From Adiantum capillus-veneris (Eukaryota; Streptophyta; Polypodiopsida; Polypodiales; Pteridaceae), in assembly GCA_014529385.2 (NCBI GenBank), contig CM043971.1, positions 61,088,709 to 61,152,708 on the forward strand: a stretch of DNA of 64,000 nt, in the 5' to 3' direction. The notes beneath the pieces were generated by a model. The model did not search any database. It had not been told where the DNA came from and saw only the letters and a list, made by a program, of their open reading frames with translations. Of this stretch, positions 30,601 through 40,600 are shown piece by piece (position 1 is the stretch's first letter; every line of letters starts with the position of its first letter). Position numbers and translations under genes: made by a program.

Positions 30601-31195
30601 AGTGATCTCTCTTTTTTGCCTCATTGAGGGGACGGTAATCCACACACACCCTCCACTTGCCGTTCTTCTTAGGAGTGACAACAACAGGAGAGACCCACTC
30701 TGAATTCTCCACTGGATAAATGAACCCTGCTGCTAGAAGCTTTCTTACCTCCTTGAGTAAAGCCTGCTCCTTGATGACTCCTAGCCTTCGTAGCTTTTGA
30801 GCCTTAGGTGTGGCCTCTGGCTTCAACTCAATCTTGTGTTGAACAACATCTACTCCACGCACATCGGTGTAGTCTTTAGCAAAAAGCCTCGGAAATTTCC
30901 TTAGCACACATTTGAACTCCTCTCTTTCATCCTTTGTAAGTGTTGTAGACAACATACCTTCTAACATTCCTTCATCTTCCACCTTTTGGTTCTCTTGGGA
31001 ACCTACCTCTTCCAAACCTCGAGAAGAGGTCTCCTGGTTGTTTGGCTTAAACCTTACCCCCATGACTTCAATGGAGGACTCCTCTTCAGTAATGCTGCTG
31101 CCACTTTCTTCTTCTGAAGTGTTTTCAGTCCAATCTTCTTCCGTCTCACTTTGAGATGATTCTTCATGGAGCTCCTCTTGGCGTTGCTCCTTCAT
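27605..31195 (-). CDS. pol: E2 RT-RNase H-RNase H-integrase polyprotein (1196 aa)
   Basis: Replication enzymes, uninterrupted from 31,195. RT carries CVDYRPLN, MPFGLTNAPATF and catalytic FIDD. The gypsy RNase H lacks its first Asp (FVSSSAG) and reads TAEN where TDHK is usual, so it is probably inactive. The second, archaeal-like RNase H keeps Asp-Glu-Asp-Asp (FFDGAF, NNEAEY, KGDALL, NEDADLL). Integrase has HEEACGGHF, CKSCHNC and a complete D-D-E core (GIDAMG, VSDNGPG, GLVEKAN). A C-terminal tail of about 60 residues follows the integrase C-domain and is longer than in E1. The frame is the same as upstream gag-protease, from which it is separated by one TAG at 31,256-31,258. Confidence 0.95.
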   Translation of the reverse strand: MKEQRQEELHEESSQSETEEDWTENTSEEESGSSITEEESSIEVMGVRFKPNNQETSSRGLEEVGSQENQKVEDEGMLEGMLSTTLTKDEREEFKCVLRKFPRLFAKDYTDVRGVDVVQHKIELKPEATPKAQKLRRLGVIKEQALLKEVRKLLAAGFIYPVENSEWVSPVVVTPKKNGKWRVCVDYRPLNEAKKRDHFPLPFQDEILNEVAGHEKYTVCDGYSGYFQIGIALEDQLKTTFITPWGCYAFRVMPFGLTNAPATFQHFMNMVFQAFFGNSIRVFIDDFYIYSSKSLHLQRVEEGLKKLYDMGGQLNPDKCHIGEDEVILLGHKVSYKGIEVDPSKAKALIELPSPKSLKEVISFIQKVKYMSRFIHLASELLHPLQKLTQQVEFAWSDELEEYFCNIKVILSELPILMPPCWEYTFFVSSSAGKETIGAVLLQQDPHNTRMRPIYFASRVMNALERDYTEAELIMLSLMFAVRKFRSYLLPKPFVILTAENLFPWVSSQMNLSTRISKWIMELQEFQYSFKVEDSVRAQLAGILTYRVHEKEIKVPQVKTLPLPPPKSIPNAFTLFFDGAFRRATGKAGGGLVLLNPSGEVVMKEKFNLPSSASNNEAEYDTLLHGLKMCIRQGIQRLMVKGDALLIVKQILGIWACKNESLRTKVHAIRRLFNQFEEVQLYHIPRKQNEDADLLAQQAVACVNKEVQVIMVAAAVKQPRYQGLESLAPIIGYILEGEFPPDFTKAQKRRLMKKASMYLFLEGSLYQRGKDQVCRRVPTIEEIPAILKGLHEEACGGHFAQESTMKKILLAGYVWPSLHVDVQHWCKSCHNCQINGNRRLVHGPRQIVLANGPFEKWGIDAMGPLPRTKNGKLYILVAVDYMTRWVEAQSVAKVNEKTVSKFLYTHICCRFGTPLEIVSDNGPGFRKGLLIEVCEELHILHRHSTPYYPQSNGLVEKANGVIAGIIRKMVKNKTKLWDDFLDGALWAYRTTYREATEFTPFHLVYGQEALQPIELNIPTMRLHGKSAQDDQEAWMDRLLTLAELEWKREAAYECYKRKATQAKEKLDKKLKDKGINEGDLVLRYDNRLDNRFDAKFETRWQGPYIVKKAFNSSYYQLMDLNGKEHSRKVNGYRLKPYLSHLLPKDLPKICQKATVSCKYCYMKHECNSSQNSEGPNNKDLVKDSEALSLEKMLYDGT

Positions 31196-31255
31196 GTCAA
31201 AGACAACCTTCTTGTGATTGTCATTCCTGCAAATTAGCTTTCCACTCTCCCAATC

Positions 31256-32884
31256 CTACAAAGCTCGCATTTTCATTAGCCATGGTCTTCCTAGGATAAA
31301 TGGGTAACCATTTCCCTTGGTAGACATGACATAGAAATCCACTGCCTTCTTAATGCCAAAGGCCTCCACAAAAACATTTTTACAAATGCCTACGCACCTA
31401 GCCTTGCTATTGTTTGCCATTTTCACTTTGATTTCAGGTGTCTCATGGATGTGCATGCCTAGTCTTTGCATGAGCCCTTCTGTCATGATGCAAATTTGTG
31501 CACCCCCATCCACTAGACCTTTCCTAACCAATCTTCCTTTGATGTAACAGTCTAGCACCGGTGTAATGTCCTCATTCATTTCAGCTTGTGCAATTTTTAC
31601 AACAGGCACAGTCTCTTTTACCTTTCTCCTAGTGCTAACTGACCTTGTTAAATCCCTCCTAACTTGTGGACATAATGCAAGAAATTGAGGCCATGAAATA
31701 TCAGGACCCTTACCTCTCATGTCTTCCAACAAGTTGTACGGAGCCATACCATGTCCAAGAGGGAAGTCTTGGAGGTTGATACGACGTCGATTCCTCTTGG
31801 TTTCCTTGGTTTCCTTTGCCTTCTTGCCTTGTCCATGGTCACTCTGTGATGTGACTCCTTCTTTCTCTTTACCTTTTCCTCGGCCACGCTTAATTCCATT
31901 GGCTTCCATGTCAACCTCATTTGAATTTGTCACCTCTACCACATGCACATTTGGATCTGGCAAAGGTGGAACTCCTTCTACCCCTTGTGGAGGTGGTCTT
32001 GGTCCATTTGGCCTTTGTAGAAGCCTTGGTTGTTGACCAGTTCCTTCACCTGCATTCATCACTGGGTAATTCAAGTTAGGTCTCCCTGGCTCCCCACGGG
32101 GCCAAGGACAATTATACATCCCATGTCCAGACTCTCCGCAATTCCAACATTGCAAGACTCTCCTAGGTCGTGGATCTCGCTCTTCAGACTTCTTTGCTTG
32201 TCCCTTTGGACCTACAGCTTGTGCAAGGTGAATTGACAGGCTGCTTAAAGATTCGTTTAACTTCTCAATTACTTCCGCCGTTACCTCAGGAAGCTCCCTC
32301 GATGTTGATGCTTGTGACTTACCTTTGGGTCTAAGACCTTCTATTGGAACCTCTCCCCTTAAGCACTTGAGTTTCCTATATTTCTCAGCAGCCCTAGTTT
32401 CAGCTGCATCAAAGTTAGCAGGTGCACCCGCCTCAACTTTTACCTTAAGGTCAGGAAAGATTCCGGCTATGAACCTCTCCTTCTTTAGAAATTCTGCACC
32501 ATCACCAGGGTTAGCAACATTTCGTATCCATAGAGCCCAAAGACGTAGAAACTCTTGCTTGTACAAGTAGTAGTCATCTAAGTCTTTTTGCTTATGAGAA
32601 ACAATGTCTTGCCATAGTTTTTGAGTGTTTTGGGGATCAAAGAAGTATCTCTTAAAACGATTCAAAACTTCTGTGTAATTCCCCTTAACTTCCTCAGGCA
32701 AAGAGTCAAACCAAGTACTAGCATCTTTCCTAAGGACCACCTCAAACATTTCTACACGTTCTTGATCGGTTACTATCCTCTTGATACGGCAAGACATCTT
32801 GAAATTTGCTAAAAATAATTCTGCATCCTCTCCAGGCTCTCCAAAGAAAAGAGGATATCCAGACATTTGGCGTTGGCTCTCCAT
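31256..32884 (-). CDS. gag: E2 Gag-protease (542 aa, ended by in-frame TAG)
   Basis: Starts at ATG 32,884 (MESQRQMSGYPLFFGEPG). Gag part with capsid-like segments and a CCHC knuckle CWNCGESGHGMYNC, then a basic linker. It runs straight into the aspartic protease (VDGGAQICIMTEGLMQRLG; LGRPWLMKM) with no stop at the gag/protease border, unlike E1. It ends at TAG (31,256-31,258) just past the protease core, where E1 has a sense CAA codon. Downstream codons stay in frame and match E1 (DWESGKL vs DWETGSL), so the ancestral product was one Gag-Pro-Pol polyprotein and this TAG is probably a point mutation. Confidence 0.93.
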   Translation of the reverse strand: MESQRQMSGYPLFFGEPGEDAELFLANFKMSCRIKRIVTDQERVEMFEVVLRKDASTWFDSLPEEVKGNYTEVLNRFKRYFFDPQNTQKLWQDIVSHKQKDLDDYYLYKQEFLRLWALWIRNVANPGDGAEFLKKERFIAGIFPDLKVKVEAGAPANFDAAETRAAEKYRKLKCLRGEVPIEGLRPKGKSQASTSRELPEVTAEVIEKLNESLSSLSIHLAQAVGPKGQAKKSEERDPRPRRVLQCWNCGESGHGMYNCPWPRGEPGRPNLNYPVMNAGEGTGQQPRLLQRPNGPRPPPQGVEGVPPLPDPNVHVVEVTNSNEVDMEANGIKRGRGKGKEKEGVTSQSDHGQGKKAKETKETKRNRRRINLQDFPLGHGMAPYNLLEDMRGKGPDISWPQFLALCPQVRRDLTRSVSTRRKVKETVPVVKIAQAEMNEDITPVLDCYIKGRLVRKGLVDGGAQICIMTEGLMQRLGMHIHETPEIKVKMANNSKARCVGICKNVFVEAFGIKKAVDFYVMSTKGNGYPFILGRPWLMKMRAL

Positions 32885-32933
32885 TATTATGAAAGATTAC
32901 AACACGAGTTACAATAAGGGATACAATAGAGAT

Positions 32934-33392
32934 TTAGAACCACTCGCCTGCAAATGAAGAAGTGAGAAAATACCACTCTAGGTTTTCTTCTTCAGCTATC
33001 CAAGCTTCAATAAGGTCTCGATTTTTTTGATCAAAACAAAAGGGTAGACTATTGATGAGCTCTAAGAAGGGTTGAAATTCTTCAAAGCTAAGGCGATAAA
33101 CAGAAATCTCTAGAACTTCATTTTCTGGATCCAAAAGAGCAACCACGTCCCAAGTGATAAATTGCACTTGCTCTACAATTCCCAATGCACAAGCGGTTTG
33201 TATAAAAACTAGATCTTCATGCTCGTCGAAGGCCGTGAGAAAGTAGCAATTGACTAGGAGCTCCTTTCCCTCGAGTTCCACACAGTCGGAGTGAGGCAAC
33301 CTTCTCACAATTTCATAAAGAACATCCTCATCAAGTCCAATCAAGTTTGCAAGATTTAAAGACTCCACTTGTGCTACAAAATTCCTGGACAA
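32934..33392 (-). CDS. E2 accessory protein, larger family, copy B (about 152 aa)
   Basis: Function unknown. The open frame begins at 33,392 without an ATG (an in-frame stop lies upstream), so either a non-AUG start or loss of the start codon must be assumed. It is a diverged tandem duplicate of the next ORF: both have VxRRLPH, FIQTACAL/FIQLVCAL, a YRLSFEEF/HRLTFGEF block, and LINSLPFCF/LINSLPFAF. Acidic overall (many Glu/Asp), unlike its basic sister. It ends 49 nt before the gag ATG. No catalytic motif is seen. Confidence 0.6.
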   Translation of the reverse strand: MSRNFVAQVESLNLANLIGLDEDVLYEIVRRLPHSDCVELEGKELLVNCYFLTAFDEHEDLVFIQTACALGIVEQVQFITWDVVALLDPENEVLEISVYRLSFEEFQPFLELINSLPFCFDQKNRDLIEAWIAEEENLEWYFLTSSFAGEWF

Positions 33393-33438
33393 AAACTCCT
33401 TAGGATTATGGTTAAATCATTCAAAAGCATAAAGAGAT

Positions 33439-33945
33439 TTACAATGTCTCTATGAACAAAGTGTCATAGAAAGTAGAGAAGGATGAGAATTTATACAAAT
33501 TTGCAATCTTCTCTATGCTCTCTTTATTAAGACAAGCTCTGAATAGCTCCCTATCTCCTTTGTTGAAAGCGAAAGGAAGACTATTAATAAGACGCAAATG
33601 AGGGAAAAATTCACCAAATGTGAGTCTATGAAGCATGAACTCTGGCCGCAAGTTTCCTGAAGAGTCTTCCTCAATGGTGAAATGCACTCGCCAAACGCCA
33701 AATTTCACTCTATTTACCAATCTTAGGGCACACACTAGTTGGATGAATGCGCGGTCTTCCTTAGTGCCCAACAACAAGAGGAAAATGGAATCCACGCGTA
33801 GGACCTTCCGTCTTAACTTCACCACCCTCTTGTTATGAGGGAGACGCCTTACTACTTGCTCCTGCAACTCAATTGGTAATAGAGCTAGATCTCTAAGGAT
33901 TGAACTTTCATTGCACACACATTCCCAGTTAGAACAAATGATCAT
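33439..33945 (-). CDS. E2 accessory protein, larger family, copy A (168 aa)
   Basis: From ATG 33,945 (frame open from 33,984). The central part LPIELQEQVVRRLPH looks like the first helix region of an F-box, but the rest of an F-box is not convincing. It shares LINSLPFxF, FIQLVCAL and RLTFGEF with copy B downstream, and the spacing of its first ~80 residues with the E1 protein at 4580-5113. It ends 46 nt before copy B opens and lies in a different frame from gag. Unknown function; conserved in pattern across two elements. Confidence 0.62.
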   Translation of the reverse strand: MIICSNWECVCNESSILRDLALLPIELQEQVVRRLPHNKRVVKLRRKVLRVDSIFLLLLGTKEDRAFIQLVCALRLVNRVKFGVWRVHFTIEEDSSGNLRPEFMLHRLTFGEFFPHLRLINSLPFAFNKGDRELFRACLNKESIEKIANLYKFSSFSTFYDTLFIETL

Positions 33946-34018
33946 TTTTTTGTTTCTTGTAACAACTTGGACAAAGAAAAACAAACATACACACTATTTT
34001 GCCGGGCTGCACTTCATT

Positions 34019-34237
34019 TTAAAATAAAATGAACACATGTACATCAAAAGAAGTGTGGTAGTTGATGAGAGGTAGAATGACAGGGTTTGGTGATGCAAGA
34101 ATTTCTCCTGCTCTTTGGGCACCAAACATGAACACCATTCGTTGTTGAAAATGGATCTTTCTACTAATTGCAACGTTTATTCTAATGTGTGGAGTAAAAT
34201 GAAAGGGAAAAACCTCTATTCCTGGGCCATTATCCAT
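34019..34237 (-). CDS. E2 accessory protein, small family, copy B (72 aa)
   Basis: ATG at 34,237. Contains FPFHFTPHIRINVAISRK, FGAQRAGEIL, NPVILPL and a final SFDVHVFILF; this is the closest relative of the E1 75-aa protein, identical at about half of the positions. It is in the same frame as copy A upstream, separated by one TAA and seven codons, suggesting tandem duplication. Unknown function. Confidence 0.72.
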   Translation of the reverse strand: MDNGPGIEVFPFHFTPHIRINVAISRKIHFQQRMVFMFGAQRAGEILASPNPVILPLINYHTSFDVHVFILF

Positions 34238-34258
34238 GGCCTATGCATGTCCTAATGC

Positions 34259-34471
34259 TTAAAACAAAACAAAAATATAGACGTCCAAACTAAGGTCGTA
34301 CCTAATCAGAGGCAAAATAAAAGGATTTACTGAAGCGTTTATCTCGGCCAACCTAAGAGGACCTAAAATTCTACGAATGACACGTTGAAATTGCAACTTA
34401 GTACTAACAATTATGTGTACCTTTTGCCTTGCAATGGGAATGAAGGGATCATACAAATCTTCGTGATTCAT
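34259..34471 (-). CDS. E2 accessory protein, small family, copy A (70 aa)
   Basis: First ATG after the E2 primer-binding site (34,471, 75 nt past the LTR). It contains VSTKLQFQRVIRRILG, INASVNPFILPLIRYD and ends LDVYIFVLF. It is a diverged paralogue of copy B with the same length and C-terminal pattern, and it is the version to which the fossil at 13.2 kb is closest. Being first in the transcript, it should be translated by ordinary scanning. Confidence 0.7.
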   Translation of the reverse strand: MNHEDLYDPFIPIARQKVHIIVSTKLQFQRVIRRILGPLRLAEINASVNPFILPLIRYDLSLDVYIFVLF

Positions 34472-34524
34472 GCAAATACTTGACTATGCTAAAGGTTGAT
34501 TCTACACAAAAATACAAAAGCCGT

Positions 34525-34542
34525 TCCTCCGTGGGGGCACCA
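34525..34542 (-). other. E2 primer-binding site
   Basis: TGGTGCCCCCACGGAGG on the minus strand, 3 nt after the LTR end, with the first 12 bases identical to E1. The shared site means both elements use the same, here unidentified, tRNA primer. Confidence 0.7.
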
Positions 34543-34545
34543 ATT

Positions 34546-34807
34546 TGAGGCGGTCCGGGGCGGGCAACAAGAAGAGCAACCTCTAGACACCCTTCAAGGC
34601 TCCCGTGCTGCTCAATGGGGCTGGGGCACAACAAAACACAAACCAAAACAACAAACCCACAACCAAATCCCAACTACACAAGGGGCACCACCTAGTTTAA
34701 GAGTGAACTAGGACGCAAAAGAGGAGAATCGTTAGAGCAACCCACAAACCAGCAAGGAATTTACACTAACCCTAACACCAATGGAACACTCTCACACACT
34801 AAAACAC

Positions 34808-34868
<61 letters not shown>

Positions 34869-37250
34869 TGCTCGGGCTGTTTTGAAACGTATCGACAATG
34901 ATCAAGCAAACACAACTATATATTTAAGAAAGAGAGAGAAAGGGGGAGGGGGTGCTTGTTGCATTAATACCTTCTTACAAATCTGTCATGACAAATCAAA
35001 GTGAAATTAGTATTTGTTCAACATAGCTTGCGTAAATTTCACCACAACACATCACAAGAAAAGCCACCCCAATCACTGTCTTAAATCCAGGGGAGTCCTC
35101 TCCACCCTGTCGCCCTCTTACAGTATGTGGGATTTATGGCTAGGTTGATGACAACACCAGAGAACAAGCTATCAAGAACTTAACAAAAAACACCAAGACA
35201 CTTACGCATCATTGTTGTCCATTACTTCACGTTGGAAGGGAGACAAAATATCCAAGCTTAGTCCAAATCCACCCTCCTTGATTCAGCAAATGTTGGGCTT
35301 ACACTAGTAGGAGAAATGATAGATTTCCTACTCTCAATTGAATGATCACTCTCTCTCTTACAATGGCATATAGTTCCCTTGCTAATCCCCTATTACAACA
35401 CATGCACATGCATAAGACAATGAGCTTCCACTCAAGAGCTCCTTCTAGATAGGTTGAGCTTGGCTTCTCAAGCTATAGCATAGTGCTCTTGCTTATGGCT
35501 CTCCCTTTTGTGCTAGCTACACCCTCCTTTTATAGCAATTTTGAAGGCTAGGGTTACTCCTCTAACCATGGTTGGGTTAGATTTTCAGAAATTTATCTAA
35601 TTTCTTTTGCTTGGAATTATCAAGAAGGTAGTGAGGAAAGAGAGAGGAGAGAAATGGAGGTGATAGGACTTTTCATAGTGGGTTAGTGTTAGTAGAGTTA
35701 GTATTAATTTACAAATGGAATTGGATATTTACAATGGGAGTATCCATGTAGGATACAAATAAGGAAGAAAAAACTCTTAAGAGGTAAGAAAAGGTGGCTT
35801 TCTTACAAGGTTGATGCTCCAAGTGTCTTGAGTAGGGCCGATTTTGACGCCTGTTGACGGTCCACTAGCTTTGACGGTACATTTTTTCTCCACTCTTGAC
35901 CTTCCTTGAGAGACAAGGTAATTGAAGCTGAGTAATCAACCATCATGATGTTGTCTTTTAAGAGAAGAGGATGAATTTTGTGGTTTTTTTGATAGATATG
36001 GGTAAATTGGAGGAGGAAAAATGAGACTAGGTGGTCAATTTTGGAATGGAATTGTGTGTGGGAGGTATGAGTTCACCATGGTTTCTCTTATTCTTCAAGG
36101 TTGAGGAGAAGGTGAGTAGGGTGCAGAGAGGAGTGGTGAGAGAGATGGGGATGATGAGTGGAGAAGTGTGTGTGAAAGAGGAAAATGATAAAGTGGAAGA
36201 GAGAGTGTGGCTGCATAGCATGGGAAAACTGGCGTCCACTAAAAAAATCATAGCTCACAGCTCGTAGCTAAAAAAAATATGAAAAAATTTGAGGCAGAAG
36301 TTCAGCCCACGAGCTACAACTTTTGTTTGTATCACCTTTTCAAATTCAGAGAGCAAGTGAACTTTAAAAATTCAGCAAAACCGACCGTTTTTTTCCACTG
36401 CAAAGGTCCTTGTGGGGTCCTTCTTTGGATGATTCTTTTGAATACGTCCAAGAGTGAGCCCTCCATAGTGCATGTATGCATGCCACCTACCCTTGACCTT
36501 ATTTGGTAGGTATATAATTGAAGATATTGTTGAGATTAGGATATAAGTGAATAGTACAACTAAGAAAATCAAATATTGAGGGGTCTAAAAAATATGTACA
36601 TGTCAAATATAAATAATATAGGTGGAAAAATATAAAGGGGTCAAAATAAATCTCTCTCATTATAAGTCTACCATAAAAAGATGAATATTTTTGGTGGTCT
36701 AATTTATGAGAGTAATAGAGAATATATGTAGGAAGGAAAAAATCCAAATAGTGAAAAAAATATACACATAAATAGAACTAGTTTTTTTTGGATTTTTGTT
36801 GGGGTGGAGTTACACCAAATATAAGAGAAGCTACATGAAAATATTTCTATATGGAATAAAGAGTATGAAAAAATGGTAAGAAAAATTGTGGTAATGGTGA
36901 GGCAATGTACAGAGCATAAATAACACACACCTAGGTAGAAATATTTAAATAAATACCAAAATAATTATGAAAAAATTGTTTATTTAGGCCCTATATACAA
37001 AGAAATATTTACATACGCATGGGCCATAATATACTTATATTTTTTATTTATTTTTATTTTTTATTTTTTTGGCTCAACTAGCCCAATGACTAGCTAATTG
37101 AGGGTTTTTTAAGAAGATATGGGAAAAGTCCCGTGACTCACGCACGCCTATGTACACTGAAATGGTAGGGATAGCCATAGTGTTTGGGTGATTTTGGTAG
37201 GGTGAGGTAACTCACTGTGGCAATTACAAAGAGCCGAAAAACGGCTATCA
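34546..37250 (-). repeat. E2 5' LTR
   Basis: Pairs with 24,894-27,576. The (GA)n tract at about 34,808-34,866 is some 25 bp longer than in the 3' LTR; the two were identical at insertion, so it has changed length since. The TATA box is at 35,527-35,534 (minus). Immediately outside is CTGT, the target duplication. Confidence 0.93.
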
Positions 37251-37610
37251 CTGTTAATCACCTTAGTCATGGAGCACCTCAAGAACCTTAGTCAGCAAAC
37301 ACAACAAGCACCTCAAGCTTGGGCCGGGTTCCTACCTCAAGCACAACCCTAGCTTACCTAAGGTCAAAGGACTTTTAACACTAACATTTTAGGGTCTTTA
37401 ATGAAGTTATTCCTAAGGTCTTTAAGCTCCATTATCTAGCCTTTCTCTTTGATTGATCATCTCACAATTGGACCCCTTTACCATTGGCCCCGTGTTGAGA
37501 TAGACCTGTAAGCACATGTCTATATTCCAACCCTTGTTTTCATCTATTATCCCACATTAAAGGATAAGTTTAATATGATAAAACTACTCATCTCACAAAG
37601 CTTGTGTAAA
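37251..37610. other. Short unique stretch between E2 and the satellite
   Basis: No ORF or repeat recognised. It should be the continuation of the locus into which E2 inserted. Confidence 0.4.
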
Positions 37611-40600
37611 ATTACAAGTACTATGATAGCCAAGTGTTGAATGCACCTTACTTTAAGACATGGTTAGAATGGCCAAGTGGTAGATCAAGGATGCATCCAC
37701 CTAGGAATACTTGGTAAGAATGGCCAAGTGGTGGATATGCCATCTATCTTTCCTACAAACACTATTTAAAATTGATAGATCGTAAACGTAGGAAAAACCA
37801 ACTATCCTTCAAAGATTTGGTTTCAGTGTTCAAGTACACATTGCACAAACTTTGTGTAAAGTTACAAGTGTTATGATGGCCAAGTGTTGAAAGCACCTAA
37901 CATTAAGACATGGTTAGAATGGCCAAGTGATGGATCATGGATGCACCCACCTACGAATACTTGGTTAGAATGGCCAAGTGGTGGATCTAAGGTCTACACA
38001 TTGCATTTAAAATGGGATTTTCGTGGATGTAGGAGAAACCAACCATTGCATCAACCTTACAAGATTTGGTTAGAATGGCCAAGTGGTGGATCTACTTTGT
38101 TTAGAATAGGAAGTTGATGGATGTAGGAGAAACCAACCATTGCATCCACCCTCGAAGACCTGGATAGAATGGACAAGTGGTGTATTTTGGATGGAATCAC
38201 CTTCAAGAACTGGCTAGAATGGCTAGGTGGTGGAACTAAGGTCTACCTTTCTCACACATTTTGTTGAAAGTTGTAAATTGTAGGATTTAGGAGACACCAA
38301 CCAGTGCAACCACCTTCCAAACCTTGGCTAGAATGGCCAAGTGTTGGATCTTGAATTCACTTGCCCTGTAGGACTTGGTTATAATGGACCACTTGGGAAC
38401 CTATGGTCTACCTATTTCACACAATTTATTTGAAATTGCAAGGTGTTGAATCTAGGAGACAACAAAAATTGGATCCACATTTCAAGCCTTGGTTATAATG
38501 GCGCTGAGTAGTGGATCTTTGATGCGCCTACTTTCCAAATATTAGTCATGATGGTCAAGTGGTGGATCTAAGGTATACTCATCCCACAAAATTTTTGTAA
38601 AATTACAAGTGTTATTATGGCCAAGTGTTGAATTCACCTAGCTTTAAGACATGGTTCGAATGGCCAAGTGGTGGACCATGGATGCACCCACCATCCAATA
38701 CTTGGTTAGAATAGCCAAGTGGTGAATATATGGTCTATCTTTCCTACAAACACTATTGAAAATTGATAGAAAATGGACGTAGGAGAAACTAAACATTGCA
38801 TCCACCTTGCAAGATTTGGTTAGAATAGCCAAGTGGTGGATCTAAATTGCAATCACTTTCGAGATGTCTTGGTTAGAATGGCTATGTGGTGGATCTAAGA
38901 TTTGCATATTTCAAATACTTTGTTTAAAATGAGAAGTTGGAGGATGTAGGAGAAGCCAACCATTGAATCCACCTTGTAAGACCTAGTGGTGGATTTTGGA
39001 TGCAACCACCTTCAAGAATTGGCTAGAATGGCTAGGTGGTGGATCAATGGTCTATCTTTCGTAAACACTTTATTGAAAGTTGTAAATTGAAGGAACTAGG
39101 AGACACCAACCATTGCACCCACCTTCCAAAACATGGCTAGAATGACCAAGGGTTGGGTCTTGAATGCAGTTGCCCTCCACAACTCGGCTAGAATGTCCGA
39201 CTGTGGAATCTAAGGTCTAACTACTTTACATACTTTATTTGAAATTGCAAGGTTGTGGATCTAGGAGACACCAACAATTAGATCCACATTTCAAGCCTTG
39301 ATTATAGTGTCAAAGTGGTGGATCTTTGATGCATCTTCCTTCAAAATATTAGTTAGAATGGCCAAGTGGTGGATCTAGGGTCTACTCATCCCACAAATCT
39401 TGTATAAAACTACAAGTGTTATGATATCCAAGTGTTGACTGCACCTATTTTTAAAACATGGTTTGAATGGCCAAGTGGTGGATCATGGATGCACCCACCT
39501 ACCAATAATTGGATATAATGGCCATGTGGTGGATCTAAGGTCTACATAATACACACACTGTTTTTAAAATGGGAAGTTGTAGGAGAAACCACCCATTGCA
39601 TCCACATCGTAAGATTTGATTAGAATGGTCAAGTGGTGGATCTTAATTGTAGCCACCTTCAAAACATGGTTAGAATGGCCATGTGGTGGATCTAAGGTCT
39701 ACATATTGGACACACTTTGTTTAGAATAGCAAGTTGGTAGATGTAGGAGAAACCAACCACTGCATCCACCTTGTAGGACCTGGTTAGAATGGCCATGTCG
39801 GGGATTTTGGATGCAACAACCTTCAATAATTGTCTAGAATGGCGAGTGGTGGATCTAAGGTCTACCTTTCTTACAAACTTTGTTAAAAGTTATAAATTGG
39901 AGGATTTAGGAGACACCAACCATTCCATCTAGCTTCCAAAACTTTGCTAGAATGGCCAAGTGTTGGATCTTGGATACACTCATCCTCCTGAACTTGGTTA
40001 TAATGGCCTAGTGGAGAATCTATGGTCTACCTATTTCACACACTTTATTTTGAAATTCCAAGGTGGTGGATCTAGGAGACACCAACAATTGGACCCACAC
40101 TTCAAGTGGTAGTTATAATTCTTGAGTGGTGGATCTTTGATGCACCTACTTTCCAAATCTTATATTGAATGGCCAAGTGGTGGATGTAAGGTCTACTCGT
40201 CCCACAAACTTTGTGTAAAATTACAAGTGTTATAATGGCCAAGTGTCGAATGCACCTAACTTTTGACATGGTTAGAATGGCCAAGGGCTGGATAATGAAT
40301 GCACCCACCTACCAATACATGGTTAGCATCTCCATATGGTCGATCTAAGGTCTACATATTGCATTTAAATGGGAAGTTGGTGGATGTAGGAGAAACCAAT
40401 CATTGCATCCACCTTGGAAGATTTGGTTAGAATGGCCAAGTGATGAATCTACTTTATCTAGAATAGGAAGTTGGTGGATGTACGATACACCCCAACCATT
40501 GCATCCACTTTCCAAGACCCGATTAGAATGGCCAAGGGTGGACTTTGGATGCAACCACCTTCAAGAATTGGCTAGAGTAGCTAGGTGGTGGATCTAAGGT

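Larger units (their letters stand above)
24894..37250 (-). mobile_element. E2: nearly complete Tat-like Ty3/gypsy LTR retrotransposon (12.4 kb)
   Basis: LTRs of about 2.7 kb at 24,894-27,576 (3') and 34,546-37,250 (5') flank a primer-binding site, four accessory ORFs, gag-protease, RT/RNase H/integrase and a polypurine tract, all on the minus strand. CTGT lies outside both ends (24,890-24,893; 37,251-37,254), a 4-bp target duplication. By eye the LTRs differ at about 26 of some 2,680 positions (~1.0%), apart from microsatellite length, so E2 is younger than E1. The one obvious break is a TAG in the protease region. Polymerase, primer-binding site and polypurine tract are closely related to E1; the LTRs are not. 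Confidence 0.93.
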
